A stretch of 64,000 bases of DNA, taken from the NCBI RefSeq assembly GCF_000315915.1, contig NC_020193.1, positions 620,001 to 684,000 on the forward strand. The letters are read 5' to 3'. The notes beneath the pieces are model-generated. The model worked only from the letters and a program-made list of their open reading frames with translations, had not been told where the DNA came from and did no database searches. This document shows, one piece after another, positions 52,290-62,892 of this stretch. Numbering within the stretch: the first letter of the stretch is position 1; each line of letters opens with the position of its first letter. Made by a program: the position numbers and the translations under genes. Source of the stretch: Henningerozyma blattae CBS 6284. Taxonomy: Eukaryota; Ascomycota; Saccharomycetes; Saccharomycetales; Saccharomycetaceae.

Positions 52290-54410
52290 TCATTCTAACA
52301 ACGAATCTCTGATCTTTGCAATTTCAGAATAAGAGAAACCTAATTGTATCTTAAAGAACATCTCTGCTGATTCAAATTCAGTTTTAAATTGATCAATGAA
52401 TAATCTCATTGTTTCATACTTGGATGATAATAGTGAGGCACAAATAGTTTCAGGAGTTATATCATAATCTATAATCAATTGTTTACCGGGGATAGAAGTA
52501 TTTGTTGCTACGTCTGTATAGGTACCATCTTCTAACATGTAATAATAAAGATCTGATCTCGCTTCGATTCTTTTAATCATATTTATTTCGGTCTTCAAAC
52601 CAATAGTAGACAATTCATATTCTTTTGCAATCAAATGGTCATCTACACCCAATATAGCTAATATTAACATAGTTAAAATCCCTGTCCTATCTTTACCTGC
52701 TGTACAATGATAAATAATTGGTTGTTCAGGGCTTACATCATGGTCTATAATATATTCAAAAAATTTTTTAATTGAATCTATGGATTCCAATAATATTTTC
52801 ATATAAATAGCAGGGAAATTACAAGGAGAGATTAACAAACTTTTAAATTGTTCTGCCATCTTTTCAGGTGATAATGATTTATTTTTATTAAAGGGAATAT
52901 TTTTAATTTTCAAAGTTCTTCCATCTAGATCGTATTCTATCTTACCAGCTTCGTCGATTTCTGAGATTGATCTTAAATCAAAGATACATTTAATCTTAAT
53001 AATATCGAGCAAATAATTGAAAGCTTGTAAAGTGATACCTGACAGGCTTGCAGATCTATAAACACAATTTGTTTTAACTATTAAATTGTCGAATTTTGTT
53101 GGGTAACCTCCAATATCTCTAAAATTGGAAATATTTGAGAATTTATAAGGCAAAGGATTTCTTGGTAATTTAATCAAATGTTTTGTAATAGCGAATTGTT
53201 TTGATTGAATTGAAACTGACGGTGTTATTGATAAAGAAGAATTATAAAAAGAATTCAATTGAAATTCTTCTGTTAAATAATATAATATTTTTTCAGTCAA
53301 AATTGGAGCTAAATTTAATTTATTATTTTTAAATGGTATAGTTTGATTTGAATTATAAATAATTTTTTGTGAAGATTGTTCATGAGGGATATCCATTAAA
53401 AAATTATGATCTGCTTCCAAGATAATCTCCAAGGAGTGCTTATGATTAATATTGAACAAGTTCGCATAATTTGCTGCTGCACTTATGGGAACAATTGAAT
53501 CATTTGAACCATATAATGAAATGATATGTGTATCTGATTTGATCAAATCTTTAAATTTCTCTACATCACAATTGACGAGACTTAAAATTTCTGCTCTTGG
53601 GATCCAAGTCTTTTTAAATTCTCCATTTTTCCTCATTTGAATATAATGACCCAAATATTCATAAGTTTGTGCATCACTATCAATATCAACATCATCTCCC
53701 AATTCCTCTGCAATTTTTTCCGATCTAATTCTTTCCAAGATACGATCGTATAATCCTTGACCATCGAATCTTCCAGCACAATTAAATAAAAAAGGTACTT
53801 TTAAAGAATTCCCCTGTTTAGAAGCCCATTCAAACATGGCCAATACACCTCTAGAATGACCAATGATTGCCAAGACATTAATATCATATGGAATGATATT
53901 TGTTTCATCTTCTTCAAATGGAATATAATTGGTCATGTAGGTGATTACCGTATCAATATCTTTGACATCTTCATCTAATAATCTCCCTTTCAAAGTTGCA
54001 TCTAAACAATCTTCTGAATCACCCATACCTCTAAAATCCAATCTAATCACAAAAAATCCATTTGATGACAAAACGTCAGCTAAATATGGTAAAAAAATGG
54101 AATTTTTATGCGAGCCCATGCCTGGTAATAAAAGGATCAAATGATGATTGGGGAATTTATATTCCATCAAATTTTTTTTTTTCAACATATCCAACTTATT
54201 ATTATTAAATTTAATAATGGATTTTGGATAAGATAAGATAGTTGAGATCCCTGTTGATCTATGGAACGTTGGATCTATAAAGTTGATTAATTTTTCATTT
54301 CCCCTTAATTTGACATGCGGAGGTGGTGAATTATTAATGATGCATTTAATTGGTGGTTTTGGTGTAAATGACACAGAAGAATCTCTCCTCGATCTGAAAT
54401 GTCCCACCAT
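52290..54410 (-). CDS. alpha/beta-hydrolase fused to tyrosine phosphatase, YDL057W type
   Basis: 706 residues from ATG 54410; 18 more codons are open upstream only from TTG. Residues about 70-385 are an alpha/beta-hydrolase: LILLLPGMGSHK (oxyanion side), nucleophile elbow GHSRG with Ser186, Asp304 in YGSNDSIVP and His335 in EADHNF, so a full triad. Residues about 425-690 are a Y_phosphatase3-type tyrosine or dual-specificity phosphatase: NFRDIGGYPT, VYRSASLS and the P-loop HCTAGKDRTG with Cys569 and Arg575. S. cerevisiae YDL057W, also beside MBP1, has about 328 residues and covers, as I recall, only the hydrolase half. Substrates of both halves are unknown. No stop, frameshift or intron signal lies between the halves. 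Confidence 0.85.
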   Translation of the reverse strand: MVGHFRSRRDSSVSFTPKPPIKCIINNSPPPHVKLRGNEKLINFIDPTFHRSTGISTILSYPKSIIKFNNNKLDMLKKKNLMEYKFPNHHLILLLPGMGSHKNSIFLPYLADVLSSNGFFVIRLDFRGMGDSEDCLDATLKGRLLDEDVKDIDTVITYMTNYIPFEEDETNIIPYDINVLAIIGHSRGVLAMFEWASKQGNSLKVPFLFNCAGRFDGQGLYDRILERIRSEKIAEELGDDVDIDSDAQTYEYLGHYIQMRKNGEFKKTWIPRAEILSLVNCDVEKFKDLIKSDTHIISLYGSNDSIVPISAAANYANLFNINHKHSLEIILEADHNFLMDIPHEQSSQKIIYNSNQTIPFKNNKLNLAPILTEKILYYLTEEFQLNSFYNSSLSITPSVSIQSKQFAITKHLIKLPRNPLPYKFSNISNFRDIGGYPTKFDNLIVKTNCVYRSASLSGITLQAFNYLLDIIKIKCIFDLRSISEIDEAGKIEYDLDGRTLKIKNIPFNKNKSLSPEKMAEQFKSLLISPCNFPAIYMKILLESIDSIKKFFEYIIDHDVSPEQPIIYHCTAGKDRTGILTMLILAILGVDDHLIAKEYELSTIGLKTEINMIKRIEARSDLYYYMLEDGTYTDVATNTSIPGKQLIIDYDITPETICASLLSSKYETMRLFIDQFKTEFESAEMFFKIQLGFSYSEIAKIRDSLLE

Positions 54411-54769
54411 AATTTCTTGTCCGTAATGAAAAGTAGGATAGAAAGAATCAGCCAACCTGATCAAATGTTACTGCAATAGAATTTATCACAACAATATTTT
54501 CCAATATAAATTTTTCAACTTCAATCTTTTTTTTGCCAATATTTCGAAGACTAATCTTGGATCATATATACATACATACATATATATATATGTTTTATAT
54601 TGGATTGAATTAGAAGTAAGAATATTTTTTGACACATTCAACTCTGCTTTCTATTAATATATCTATTTAGTGGCCTAAATTAGAGATGCTATTAAAAGAT
54701 TCATCGAATGGCCTATGAAGGGTTGTGCTTGTGGCTACGGATTGCCTGGCGGTTTCTGGCAAGACCTGG

Positions 54770-54777
54770 GTTACCCG
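54770..54777 (+). promoter_or_regulatory. Reb1 site
   Basis: GTTACCCG, a perfect match to RTTACCCG, 360 bases upstream of the hydrolase-phosphatase gene and 900 from CSR1. Confidence 0.5.
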
Positions 54778-55331
54778 CACTAGGAAACTGAACAAGAATA
54801 GAATGAAACTTCGTGAGGTCTATGCAGTGACATAGATGAAGGTCTGATGAGAATATATATCTAACCAAGAGCTATTATAAAACATAATTATATACATACG
54901 TACAGACACACAATATTCTAATAATACAATTTTCAGAATATCACAAATATTTGGGCCAACAAATGTTTATTGCTTCTCATATTTATGTAACATTAAACTA
55001 ATTACTTGGGATTCAACTGACATTGCCATCATGCTTATGTTTAACATATTGCTATTAAACTTGTGGTCGTGAAACTAATAATACTCAATCTTGCTAAGCT
55101 TTTCTATATGATAATAAATATATCAGCATCACATGCATATCACGTGCCACTAGCTCGTACCACAAAATTAGATGCACAGAACACTACGCAGCATCTCATT
55201 CTTGGTATGACTATTTCGGTAATAACCTCGGCAGAGAAACACACGCAGGCAGCTGCCATGGGTTGAGTCTGAATTGGCCCCTCTTACAGTATTTTGCCGC
55301 AGAGAGTCTGTGAATCTTTTTTAAGAGCCGG

Positions 55332-55339
55332 GTTACCCT
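55332..55339 (+). promoter_or_regulatory. Reb1-like site upstream of CSR1
   Basis: GTTACCCT, one base away from the strongest Reb1 core, 339 bases upstream of the CSR1 ATG. Confidence 0.35.
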
Positions 55340-55677
55340 AAATGTCGTACGGGTTCACTACTTTACGATATTCACAGCCTACTTGTTCTGGATCGTATTG
55401 ATTTTCCTATTTTGGAACTCCATAGATAATAAATTCAATTTCAATCTTACCAGATCGAGGGTCTCATTTCATTATATATATATACATGCTTATATTTATG
55501 CTTATATTACATAGTTATTGTTAAATTTATACATATAGCTATAGTTCTAGTTAATAATATTGTGATCTTTAAGAAAAATACAAATAATAACACATAGACA
55601 CAAAAGAAAAATAAAAATATTAAAAAATAAAATAAAAAGTATAAAATCTATTATACAACAAACATAGATACACTATA

Positions 55678-57144
55678 ATGACAACTCATTATCAAACTAC
55701 CATAGACGATGAGACGTTGAATTTAACACCTAAACAATTTATCGTTTTGAAAACCGTTTGGGCATATATGCTAAATTCTTGGGGAGAAGATATAGATATT
55801 AATACTACTATTAATACTTTGAACGGTGTTTCGAAGAGTTCTTCTTCTACATCTATAAATACATCTACTAGCACCAATAGTGCTTCAACTGCTAAGAATG
55901 GTGATACACGCTCTTCGAAATCATCAACAAAATCATTAGCCAATTCTGCCAAATTAGTAACCAAACCTGTTTCCAGTACTAGTTCTTTTTTCGGGAAATT
56001 CACAGGTGGTGGTGGTGGTAGTAGTAATAGTAGTAATAATAGTCATAACAGTAGTACTGGTACAAACCAAGCTTCTGGTAGTGGGTCAGGTTCTCTAACT
56101 ACAACAACCACTAATTCGTCTGAAGATACTCGCGAAGGCAATGATAACTTGACGATTCAAAAAATCAATGCTTCCATTGGATCCATTAAAGGAGAAGATA
56201 TCAAATGGGATTTTTGGAAACTATTGAGATTTAGCAATCCAGATAAAGAATTATTAAAGTTCATTAGAGCCAGAAAATGGGATCCAAATAGAAGTTCCAT
56301 TGCCCTAACTAGAACCACAAAATGGAAAGCCTATGATCATAATGTTAATCAAATCATTATGGATGGTGAATACTATGTTTTCAAAAACGAAATGACAGGT
56401 GTTATGCAAAACTTGACACTTAGAAAAGCTGTTATTCTTGGCCATGATTTGAATGATAGACCAGTTATCGTTGTGAGACCAAAATTACATAGCACAGCTC
56501 AACAGACTCATGAAGAATTGGAGAAATATGTTTTATTGGTAGTAGAGGAATTACAATTGTTTTTCAAAGAGAAAACCACCACTGCAACATTATTATTTGA
56601 TTTGACTGGGTTTTCATTATCAAATATGGATTATACAGCAGTAAAATTTATTATTACGGTCTTTGAAGCTCATTACCCAGAATGCTTGGCGACAATGATC
56701 ATCCATAATGCTCCTTGGCTATTTACTCCAATTTGGAAAGTAGTTAAAGCTTGGTTGGATCCAGTGGTTGCAGCAAAAGTTAATTTCTCATATTCGTTGA
56801 AGGATTTAAATAAATTCATACCTACTGAACAATTACCCAAATATTTAGGTGGTGAATTAGATTATGATTTGGATAGGTATACTCCACCTGATGGAACATA
56901 CGACATTCATCTCAATGATAAAGAAAAGAGAACCATTTTATTAGACCAATGGCGTGTTTTAATTGCTGAATTTATTAAAATCACTAAAGAATGGATATTG
57001 TCAGAGAACCAATCAGAAAACAAAAAACTTTGGTTGCAAAAATATGATTTGTCTCAAAAATTAAGAGCAAAATATATCGAGATGGATCCTTACCTAAGAA
57101 CAAGATCAAGCTATGATATCGATGGATTGTTAGTTTTAGAATAG
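55678..57144 (+). CDS. CSR1: Csr1-like Sec14-family lipid transfer protein
   Basis: 488 residues from ATG 55678. The N-terminus TTIDDETLNLTPKQFIVLKTVWAYMLN is followed by a low-complexity Ser/Thr/Asn/Gly insert (about residues 48-158), which makes the protein longer than S. cerevisiae Csr1 (408). The CRAL-TRIO N region (LLKFIRARKWDPNRSSIAL) is at about 195-225 and the lipid-binding CRAL-TRIO domain at about 250-410, with LFDLTGFSLSNMDYTAVKFI and NFSYSLKDLNKFIPTEQLPKYLGGEL. Csr1 is a phosphatidylinositol transfer protein of the Sec14 family on lipid droplets, endosomes and in the cytosol. Followed by CTF3, NAM2 and SMC6 as YLR380W-YLR383W. Confidence 0.93.
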   Translation: MTTHYQTTIDDETLNLTPKQFIVLKTVWAYMLNSWGEDIDINTTINTLNGVSKSSSSTSINTSTSTNSASTAKNGDTRSSKSSTKSLANSAKLVTKPVSSTSSFFGKFTGGGGGSSNSSNNSHNSSTGTNQASGSGSGSLTTTTTNSSEDTREGNDNLTIQKINASIGSIKGEDIKWDFWKLLRFSNPDKELLKFIRARKWDPNRSSIALTRTTKWKAYDHNVNQIIMDGEYYVFKNEMTGVMQNLTLRKAVILGHDLNDRPVIVVRPKLHSTAQQTHEELEKYVLLVVEELQLFFKEKTTTATLLFDLTGFSLSNMDYTAVKFIITVFEAHYPECLATMIIHNAPWLFTPIWKVVKAWLDPVVAAKVNFSYSLKDLNKFIPTEQLPKYLGGELDYDLDRYTPPDGTYDIHLNDKEKRTILLDQWRVLIAEFIKITKEWILSENQSENKKLWLQKYDLSQKLRAKYIEMDPYLRTRSSYDIDGLLVLE

Positions 57145-57816
57145 ATTATTCTTATAGATACATTTTGATTTATCTTTCTACAATTCGTCTACAATCTTTG
57201 AACAATTTACACAAATATTTGAGAAAAAGTATATTATTATTTTGCTATTTTAAAATATAAAACGAGGTTCTTAACTTTTCATATTGCTACATTTTTTCCC
57301 AAATTACTCTTTTACCGTCTTTTATCACTATTATTTTATCTTCTTTTTTCTTTCTGCTTACAGTTGGAGCTTATTTATTTTTATAACAAAAGATCACAGT
57401 TTTGTCATATAATATTGAAAATGATAGAATTATACTTCAATATTATGATTTGTTTGTAATCTTGGAAGTGAAATACTTGCATTGCATTTTTAAAAAATGG
57501 CTGTGTATTTAATAGCCATATATATACATATATACATATATCTTCATATATTATTATTACGACACAGACCAATACTATCTATTTATCAATCAAAAAAAAA
57601 ATAACAACAGAAAATAAAAAAGAGCTCAGATAAATTTTCAACATCTGACACTCAATTTTTTTTAAAAATAAGGAATTATTCAATACTAAGTGGATACTAT
57701 TCTATGTTGGAAAAATTATTAACAATTCGCGTCATTTTTGAAAATCATCGAAATTAATTTTGATTACAGCAAATAATAACAAGTTTTCATGCCCAAGCTA
57801 AGCAAATATCAATTAA
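57145..57816. other. intergenic CSR1/CTF3
   Basis: 672 bases, very AT-rich, holding the CSR1 3' end and the CTF3 promoter. A TATATACATATATACATATATC stretch at about 57521-57542 is the most TATA-like part. No gene seen. Confidence 0.6.
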
Positions 57817-60096
57817 ATGGATGAATTAGAAGCTGCCATTTATTCAGTTTTACATTATAATGACGATATAGCTTTACATGAACTAGAATCCAATTTAGAT
57901 ATCATAGTATCTAAATCCCCCATACAGGGCATTAACCCTTCACAATTGAAAGATTTAATAATTTTTCTTTGTTCAGATAATATTATCTCTAATGAAATTA
58001 AATTAATAATTATTAAGAATTGTTTATATCCTAATAGTCTAGTTTCACTTGATATTATTAACGTTCTAATACCATTTTTAGGTAAACCATCGTCTATTAG
58101 TAATCCTTATAAGATTGTAGCAGATCCAGTTATTCAAACTGCTCTCTTAAATTGGATTTTAAACATTTTCCCATTAATTAAATTTAATAATTCAATTCTG
58201 AACTCATCTAAGTTGATTTGTTTATGGCAAAATGAAACTATTCAAAATTATATAACTTGCATTATTATTTGGTCCACGCGTATCAAAGATGACATTAAAC
58301 CATGGAAAATTCAATTAATACACAGGTATATAGCAAATTTATTCAATAAAAATGAAAATACTACTATTTTAGAAGAAAATTACAAGGACATTCATGGAGA
58401 TGCAATAATAAACTCGATTGCAATTCTACGGAAATTTCAATCATTTTTTGGTAAGTCAAACGAATTAATCTCAAATACTATTTCTAAACTAGAAGTTATA
58501 TACCCTATTAGTCGGAAAAAAATACGATCCTCTTGGCTTTCAAAATTTAAATTTGATTCAAAATTTATTGATACCCTTTCAAATATTATACCATCAAGTG
58601 AATTTTTTGGGGAATCTTTACTATCGTACTATGAAAAACTGACTCTAGAGATCAAGCCTGATCTTTCACTAACAAGTTTACAACCTCATTTTTTTATTAA
58701 TTTAAAATCAATAAATACATCCTCGCCATTATTGAAGGCTAAATGTTTTGAAGATTTAATAGAGAATTGGGGGACGATTACAATCCCTAATAATATCGAA
58801 ATATTATTTTCTAATAACACCCCTTTATTTATTAAATTATATTTGTTACAAAATAATAAGAGTCATTTCATTGAAGAGAAATCTATTTATTCTTGGCTAA
58901 CTGTTCAACTTAAAAGATTACTATTTTCAAAAACCAAATTTACTCATGAAAATTTTATCAAAGATATTGAAAAAAATCAACTTATTCAACAATTGATATT
59001 TATTCTTGAATTTTATCCTGCAATAAATAAGCGAATATTAATTGATTTTATATTACAAATACCGTATTTTTTAACCGATCAACAATATAAAAGCTTCCAT
59101 CTTAATTTTGAATTATTAACTTTGATTTGTAAATTATCATTATCTAATTTTGACATTACTTCTTCTTCAGACTTGTGGAAGAAGCTTAGAGAAAGTTTTT
59201 TGTTTTATCATCTAAAAAGATCTACTGAAACAACAAATTTATTTTTTGTCATTGCAAATGAACTGATTTTAAATTTTAATCATGCGTTGAAGATTAATGA
59301 ATCAATTACTATCAAAAACTTTGAATTGTTTACAAGTATTCTACTTGAATTAGAAGAATTATCTTCTGTATTTCTTCAAAATTCATCAGACAACCTATCT
59401 ATATCTTTCCTTCTTCGAAATATTCTCAATTTAACTGAAACCTCTCTCGATTTGGAACTGTCCTCTGATTACATTAACAAGTTGATAATACCTGACTTAT
59501 TTTTTGCAAAACTAATGACCTTAGATGACTCCCTAATTATCGATAGTTGCTGTAAATATTTAAATAAATGTTCTACAATTATTAATAATATTCAACTTAA
59601 AAAAGAGAACAAAATTGCAATAAATAAATATCTAAAAGATACAACAAATTACTTATGGAAAAATAAAATAAGTAATTCTACTACTTTATTCGATATTCCT
59701 ACGTTATTTATGAAACCGATAATTCAAAATATTTACTTACCTGGCTACGAATTGAAAAGTAATGTTTTCTTCTCGATACTCAATATTCCTGCATTCAATT
59801 ATATTTCAAATATTAAATTAAAACTTTTAGAAAGTGAATTTAATACCAATAACCAGTATACCTTCTTGCTAAACAAAGAAGGATTTAGCATGTTTGTTAC
59901 CAGAAGCAACGGCGAAATCACTTGGATACCTAAAATGAAAACTTTCAACAGTCTTAGAAATAAAATCTTGAAAAAGTATTCTAATGATATGATTTATCCA
60001 AACATTTTTTTATTATTGAATAAACTCTCCAATATAAATAAAAATCCGTTAAGAAAAATTTACCAAACTAAAAATGCATACATAATATTGTCCTAA
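57817..60096 (+). CDS. CTF3: Ctf3 (CENP-I) kinetochore protein
   Basis: 759 residues from ATG 57817 (733 in S. cerevisiae). An all-helical, repeat-like protein without enzymatic motifs, which fits the HEAT-type fold of CENP-I/Ctf3. The sequence itself diverges quickly, so the name rests mainly on order: CSR1-CTF3-NAM2-SMC6 with the same strands as YLR380W-YLR383W, and on the matching length. Ctf3 forms a trimer with Mcm16 and Mcm22 in the inner kinetochore (Ctf19 complex). The end converges on NAM2 with 117 bases between, including a TA repeat. Confidence 0.86.
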   Translation: MDELEAAIYSVLHYNDDIALHELESNLDIIVSKSPIQGINPSQLKDLIIFLCSDNIISNEIKLIIIKNCLYPNSLVSLDIINVLIPFLGKPSSISNPYKIVADPVIQTALLNWILNIFPLIKFNNSILNSSKLICLWQNETIQNYITCIIIWSTRIKDDIKPWKIQLIHRYIANLFNKNENTTILEENYKDIHGDAIINSIAILRKFQSFFGKSNELISNTISKLEVIYPISRKKIRSSWLSKFKFDSKFIDTLSNIIPSSEFFGESLLSYYEKLTLEIKPDLSLTSLQPHFFINLKSINTSSPLLKAKCFEDLIENWGTITIPNNIEILFSNNTPLFIKLYLLQNNKSHFIEEKSIYSWLTVQLKRLLFSKTKFTHENFIKDIEKNQLIQQLIFILEFYPAINKRILIDFILQIPYFLTDQQYKSFHLNFELLTLICKLSLSNFDITSSSDLWKKLRESFLFYHLKRSTETTNLFFVIANELILNFNHALKINESITIKNFELFTSILLELEELSSVFLQNSSDNLSISFLLRNILNLTETSLDLELSSDYINKLIIPDLFFAKLMTLDDSLIIDSCCKYLNKCSTIINNIQLKKENKIAINKYLKDTTNYLWKNKISNSTTLFDIPTLFMKPIIQNIYLPGYELKSNVFFSILNIPAFNYISNIKLKLLESEFNTNNQYTFLLNKEGFSMFVTRSNGEITWIPKMKTFNSLRNKILKKYSNDMIYPNIFLLLNKLSNINKNPLRKIYQTKNAYIILS

Positions 60097-60107
60097 AAAT
60101 ATAGGTC

Positions 60108-60129
60108 TATATATATATATATATATATA
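60108..60129. repeat. TA repeat between CTF3 and NAM2
   Basis: About eleven TA units in the 117-bp convergent spacer, a likely shared polyadenylation efficiency element. Confidence 0.75.
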
Positions 60130-60213
60130 ATGCTACGAAATGCTCATTTACATTATTTACAAGTAATCTATACAAGTGCAGTAAAGTTTTTTTAATATTA
60201 TATTGTACTATCC

Positions 60214-62892
60214 TCATGAACGAGAACTAACAAAACTGATAAGATTATGCTTGGTGATGATTTTCTTGATTTTACTTTCAACAATAAAGGATCCGATATT
60301 ATTCTCTTTTTTTAAGTCTTTAATAATCTTATCATGGTCTTGAAGATAAAACCCCTGCTCCTTTTCTACGAATCCTTTCATTTTGCCATCAATTACAATT
60401 TTAAATTTGGTTTTTCTTGGACTTAACTTAGTCTCAAAATCTGGCCATTCATATTGGCTCCAGTTCCAACCTTGTTCTTTGTTAATAATTTCTGTTGCTT
60501 CTTCCGAAATAGATGGAACAATTGGATAAATAACCGATACAAGTTGTTGAGTATACTTCATTAAAAGTGCAGACCTTATATTATTTAACTCCAGCTCCTT
60601 TTGAATTAGATTTGTTAATTTCATGTAATCTGAAACAACAGTATTTAATGATAGAAAATTTTTAAAAGACAGTGTAATTGATTTTATCAAGTTGTGGATT
60701 TTATTATGTTGTTGGATTTCATAATCAGTTAGATCAGTAGGTAATTCGTAGTCTTTACTAAATTTCCCGAGTTTTGAAACTTGCTCCACACTTCCTAGTA
60801 ACTTAGTGAGCCATCTTTCGATACCCACGATCTTAGATTCATCCCAATCCAAAACTTCTTCAACCGGAGCTTGAAATAGTATATGTGCTCTTACGGAATC
60901 AGGTCCATGCTCTTGAATACATTTGTTAGGGTCTACTCCATTGTACTTAGATTTTGACATCTTTGTATATGTAATTACTGGAATTTTATCACTACCTTTA
61001 ATTTTAGTTGGAATTTTAGGATCTGTAGATTGTTCCAATTCTTCAGGTTTTAGATATTTTTTGCTATCAGGATCCATATATGTCTTTCCATGAACCATAC
61101 CTTGAGTGACTAACTTCTTAAATGGTTCAAAAAGATGTTCTGAATCATCCCATTTAGAGATACTTCCCAAAAACTTACTGATAAACCTGGAGTAAAGTAG
61201 ATGAAGGATAGCATGCTCAACTCCACCAATATATATATCAACGGGCATTCCATTAGTAGCGAGATTTTTACTAAATGGTTCATTAGAATTATGGGGATCT
61301 AAAAATCTGAAAAAATACCAAGAACTGTCCATAAACGTATCCATGGTATCAGTTTCTCTCCTTGCATGCTTCTTACATTTTGGACACACAGTATTTACAA
61401 ATTCAGGTAATTGGGCCAAAGTTTTCCCTTTGTTAAAAATTTGTTTAACTTGAGGCAAAACTACAGGAAGATCTTCCTTGGGAACTGGTACAGGTCCACA
61501 ATCATCACAATAAATGATTGGAATTGGTGTACCCCAGTATCTTTGTCTACTAATCAGCCAATCTCTCATTTTGAATGAAACAGTTTCTTGACCAATATTT
61601 TCACGAACTAGTGCTGAGGTTATTTCCTTTCGAGCAACCAAAGGAGAAATGCCACTAAAATTCCCGGAAATCTCAGTCGTAACTCCATCTAATGATGTGT
61701 AAGGTAGTGGAATATCATCAGTTATTGATACTTTAGAAGGAAGAATTGATGGTAAACTTGCAGCTTTTGAGTTATTATTTTTTTGCCAAAATTCGAAATC
61801 TCTTTGATCATGGACTGGAACACCCATGACAGCATCAGTACCATATCCACTAATTACATATGGAGCCACAAATATTGGAACTTTCTTTCCAGTGAAAGGA
61901 AACGTTGCTTCAATATCTTTTAGGAGATAACCATCTTTAGAATTGTTCTTTAAATTGGAGCTGTTTTCAACAAATAATTTCAAGCTATTATCTTTTTGTA
62001 AACGAGCTCTAACTATTGGATGAGAGGCTGATAATGCAATATAATCTACACTAAATATAGTCTCTATTCTGGTTGTAAATATCTGAATAATTTTAAAGTT
62101 TGGATCGTTAGTATTAAAGTTAACTGTCACACCTTTTGATTCAGATATCCAATTCTTTTGCATAGACTTTACTTTGGCAGGCCAATCGTCTAAATATTTA
62201 AGGTCATTCATTAATGCATGTCCAAATTTAGTTATTCCAAGGAACCATTGTTTAAGCATTTTTTTTTCAACTAAGGCACCAGATCTCCAAGAATGACCTG
62301 TCGAATCAACTTGTTCATTTGCCAACACAGTTTTGTCAACAGGATCCCAATTAATTTCTGCCTCTTTATGGTATGCAAGACCATGTTTATACAATTCCAA
62401 AAATATCATTTGAGTGAATTTATAATAATCTTTACTACAAGTTGTAAGTTCTCTATCCCAATCAAAATTTGCCAACATATTTTTCATCTGTTCTTTCATT
62501 TTAGCAATATTATCATATGTCCAAGTTGAAGGATTACAATCTCTATCAATAGCGGCATTTTCTGCTGGTAAACCAAATGCATCCCAACCCATTGGATGGA
62601 TCACATCATAACCACGTTGTTTATAGAATCTACTCAAGGAGTCACTAATGACATATACTCGTAAATGACCTAGATGTAATACACCTGAAGGATATGGAAA
62701 CATTGATAAAATATATTTTATATTTTGAGCGGAACTGGCTTGGCTTGGAATCAGCTTTGTTGTCGACATGGTTTTATTCTTCCATTTTGTACCTAGCTCG
62801 ACTAGTCTTGAAGCTCTTGTAACTCCGTCTTCAATAGATGAAGGATGAACATGAAGCCTACGGACCAAGATTAGGTTTAAACTTTGAATCAT
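60214..62892 (-). CDS. NAM2: Nam2, mitochondrial leucyl-tRNA synthetase
   Basis: 892 residues from ATG 62892 (894 in S. cerevisiae). The N-terminus is basic with few acids for 17 residues, a mitochondrial signal; a second Met at 42 could serve as an internal start. The class I motifs are HLGH at residues 73-76 (HIGH motif) and KMSKS at 644-648. The editing (CP1) domain lies at about 230-425 with GYGTDAVMGVPVHDQRDFEF, whose Asp positions the misacylated end. The paired CDDC and CPKC motifs near 465 and 505 fit the inserted zinc-like module. It charges mitochondrial tRNA-Leu; in S. cerevisiae it also helps splice group I introns bI4 and aI4. Divergent from SMC6, as YLR382C/YLR383W. Confidence 0.97.
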   Translation of the reverse strand: MIQSLNLILVRRLHVHPSSIEDGVTRASRLVELGTKWKNKTMSTTKLIPSQASSAQNIKYILSMFPYPSGVLHLGHLRVYVISDSLSRFYKQRGYDVIHPMGWDAFGLPAENAAIDRDCNPSTWTYDNIAKMKEQMKNMLANFDWDRELTTCSKDYYKFTQMIFLELYKHGLAYHKEAEINWDPVDKTVLANEQVDSTGHSWRSGALVEKKMLKQWFLGITKFGHALMNDLKYLDDWPAKVKSMQKNWISESKGVTVNFNTNDPNFKIIQIFTTRIETIFSVDYIALSASHPIVRARLQKDNSLKLFVENSSNLKNNSKDGYLLKDIEATFPFTGKKVPIFVAPYVISGYGTDAVMGVPVHDQRDFEFWQKNNNSKAASLPSILPSKVSITDDIPLPYTSLDGVTTEISGNFSGISPLVARKEITSALVRENIGQETVSFKMRDWLISRQRYWGTPIPIIYCDDCGPVPVPKEDLPVVLPQVKQIFNKGKTLAQLPEFVNTVCPKCKKHARRETDTMDTFMDSSWYFFRFLDPHNSNEPFSKNLATNGMPVDIYIGGVEHAILHLLYSRFISKFLGSISKWDDSEHLFEPFKKLVTQGMVHGKTYMDPDSKKYLKPEELEQSTDPKIPTKIKGSDKIPVITYTKMSKSKYNGVDPNKCIQEHGPDSVRAHILFQAPVEEVLDWDESKIVGIERWLTKLLGSVEQVSKLGKFSKDYELPTDLTDYEIQQHNKIHNLIKSITLSFKNFLSLNTVVSDYMKLTNLIQKELELNNIRSALLMKYTQQLVSVIYPIVPSISEEATEIINKEQGWNWSQYEWPDFETKLSPRKTKFKIVIDGKMKGFVEKEQGFYLQDHDKIIKDLKKENNIGSFIVESKIKKIITKHNLISFVSSRS

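Larger units (their letters stand above)
54411..55677. promoter_or_regulatory. divergent promoter region YDL057W-type/CSR1
   Basis: 1.27 kb between divergent genes. Two less AT-rich islands (54690-54860 and about 55250-55390) each carry a Reb1-type site (54770-54777 and 55332-55339). The first also has CTATG-CAGTGA-CATAG and TGATGA, but I cannot build a complete snoRNA from it. The right end is A-rich CSR1 leader. A 67-codon frame at 55063-55266 is taken as chance. Confidence 0.55.

Noticed and set aside
54690..54860. Possible snoRNA in the CSR1 upstream island
   Set aside because: A TGATGA and a CTGA occur, but in the wrong order and without terminal stem or guide region. A Reb1 site explains part of the base composition change.
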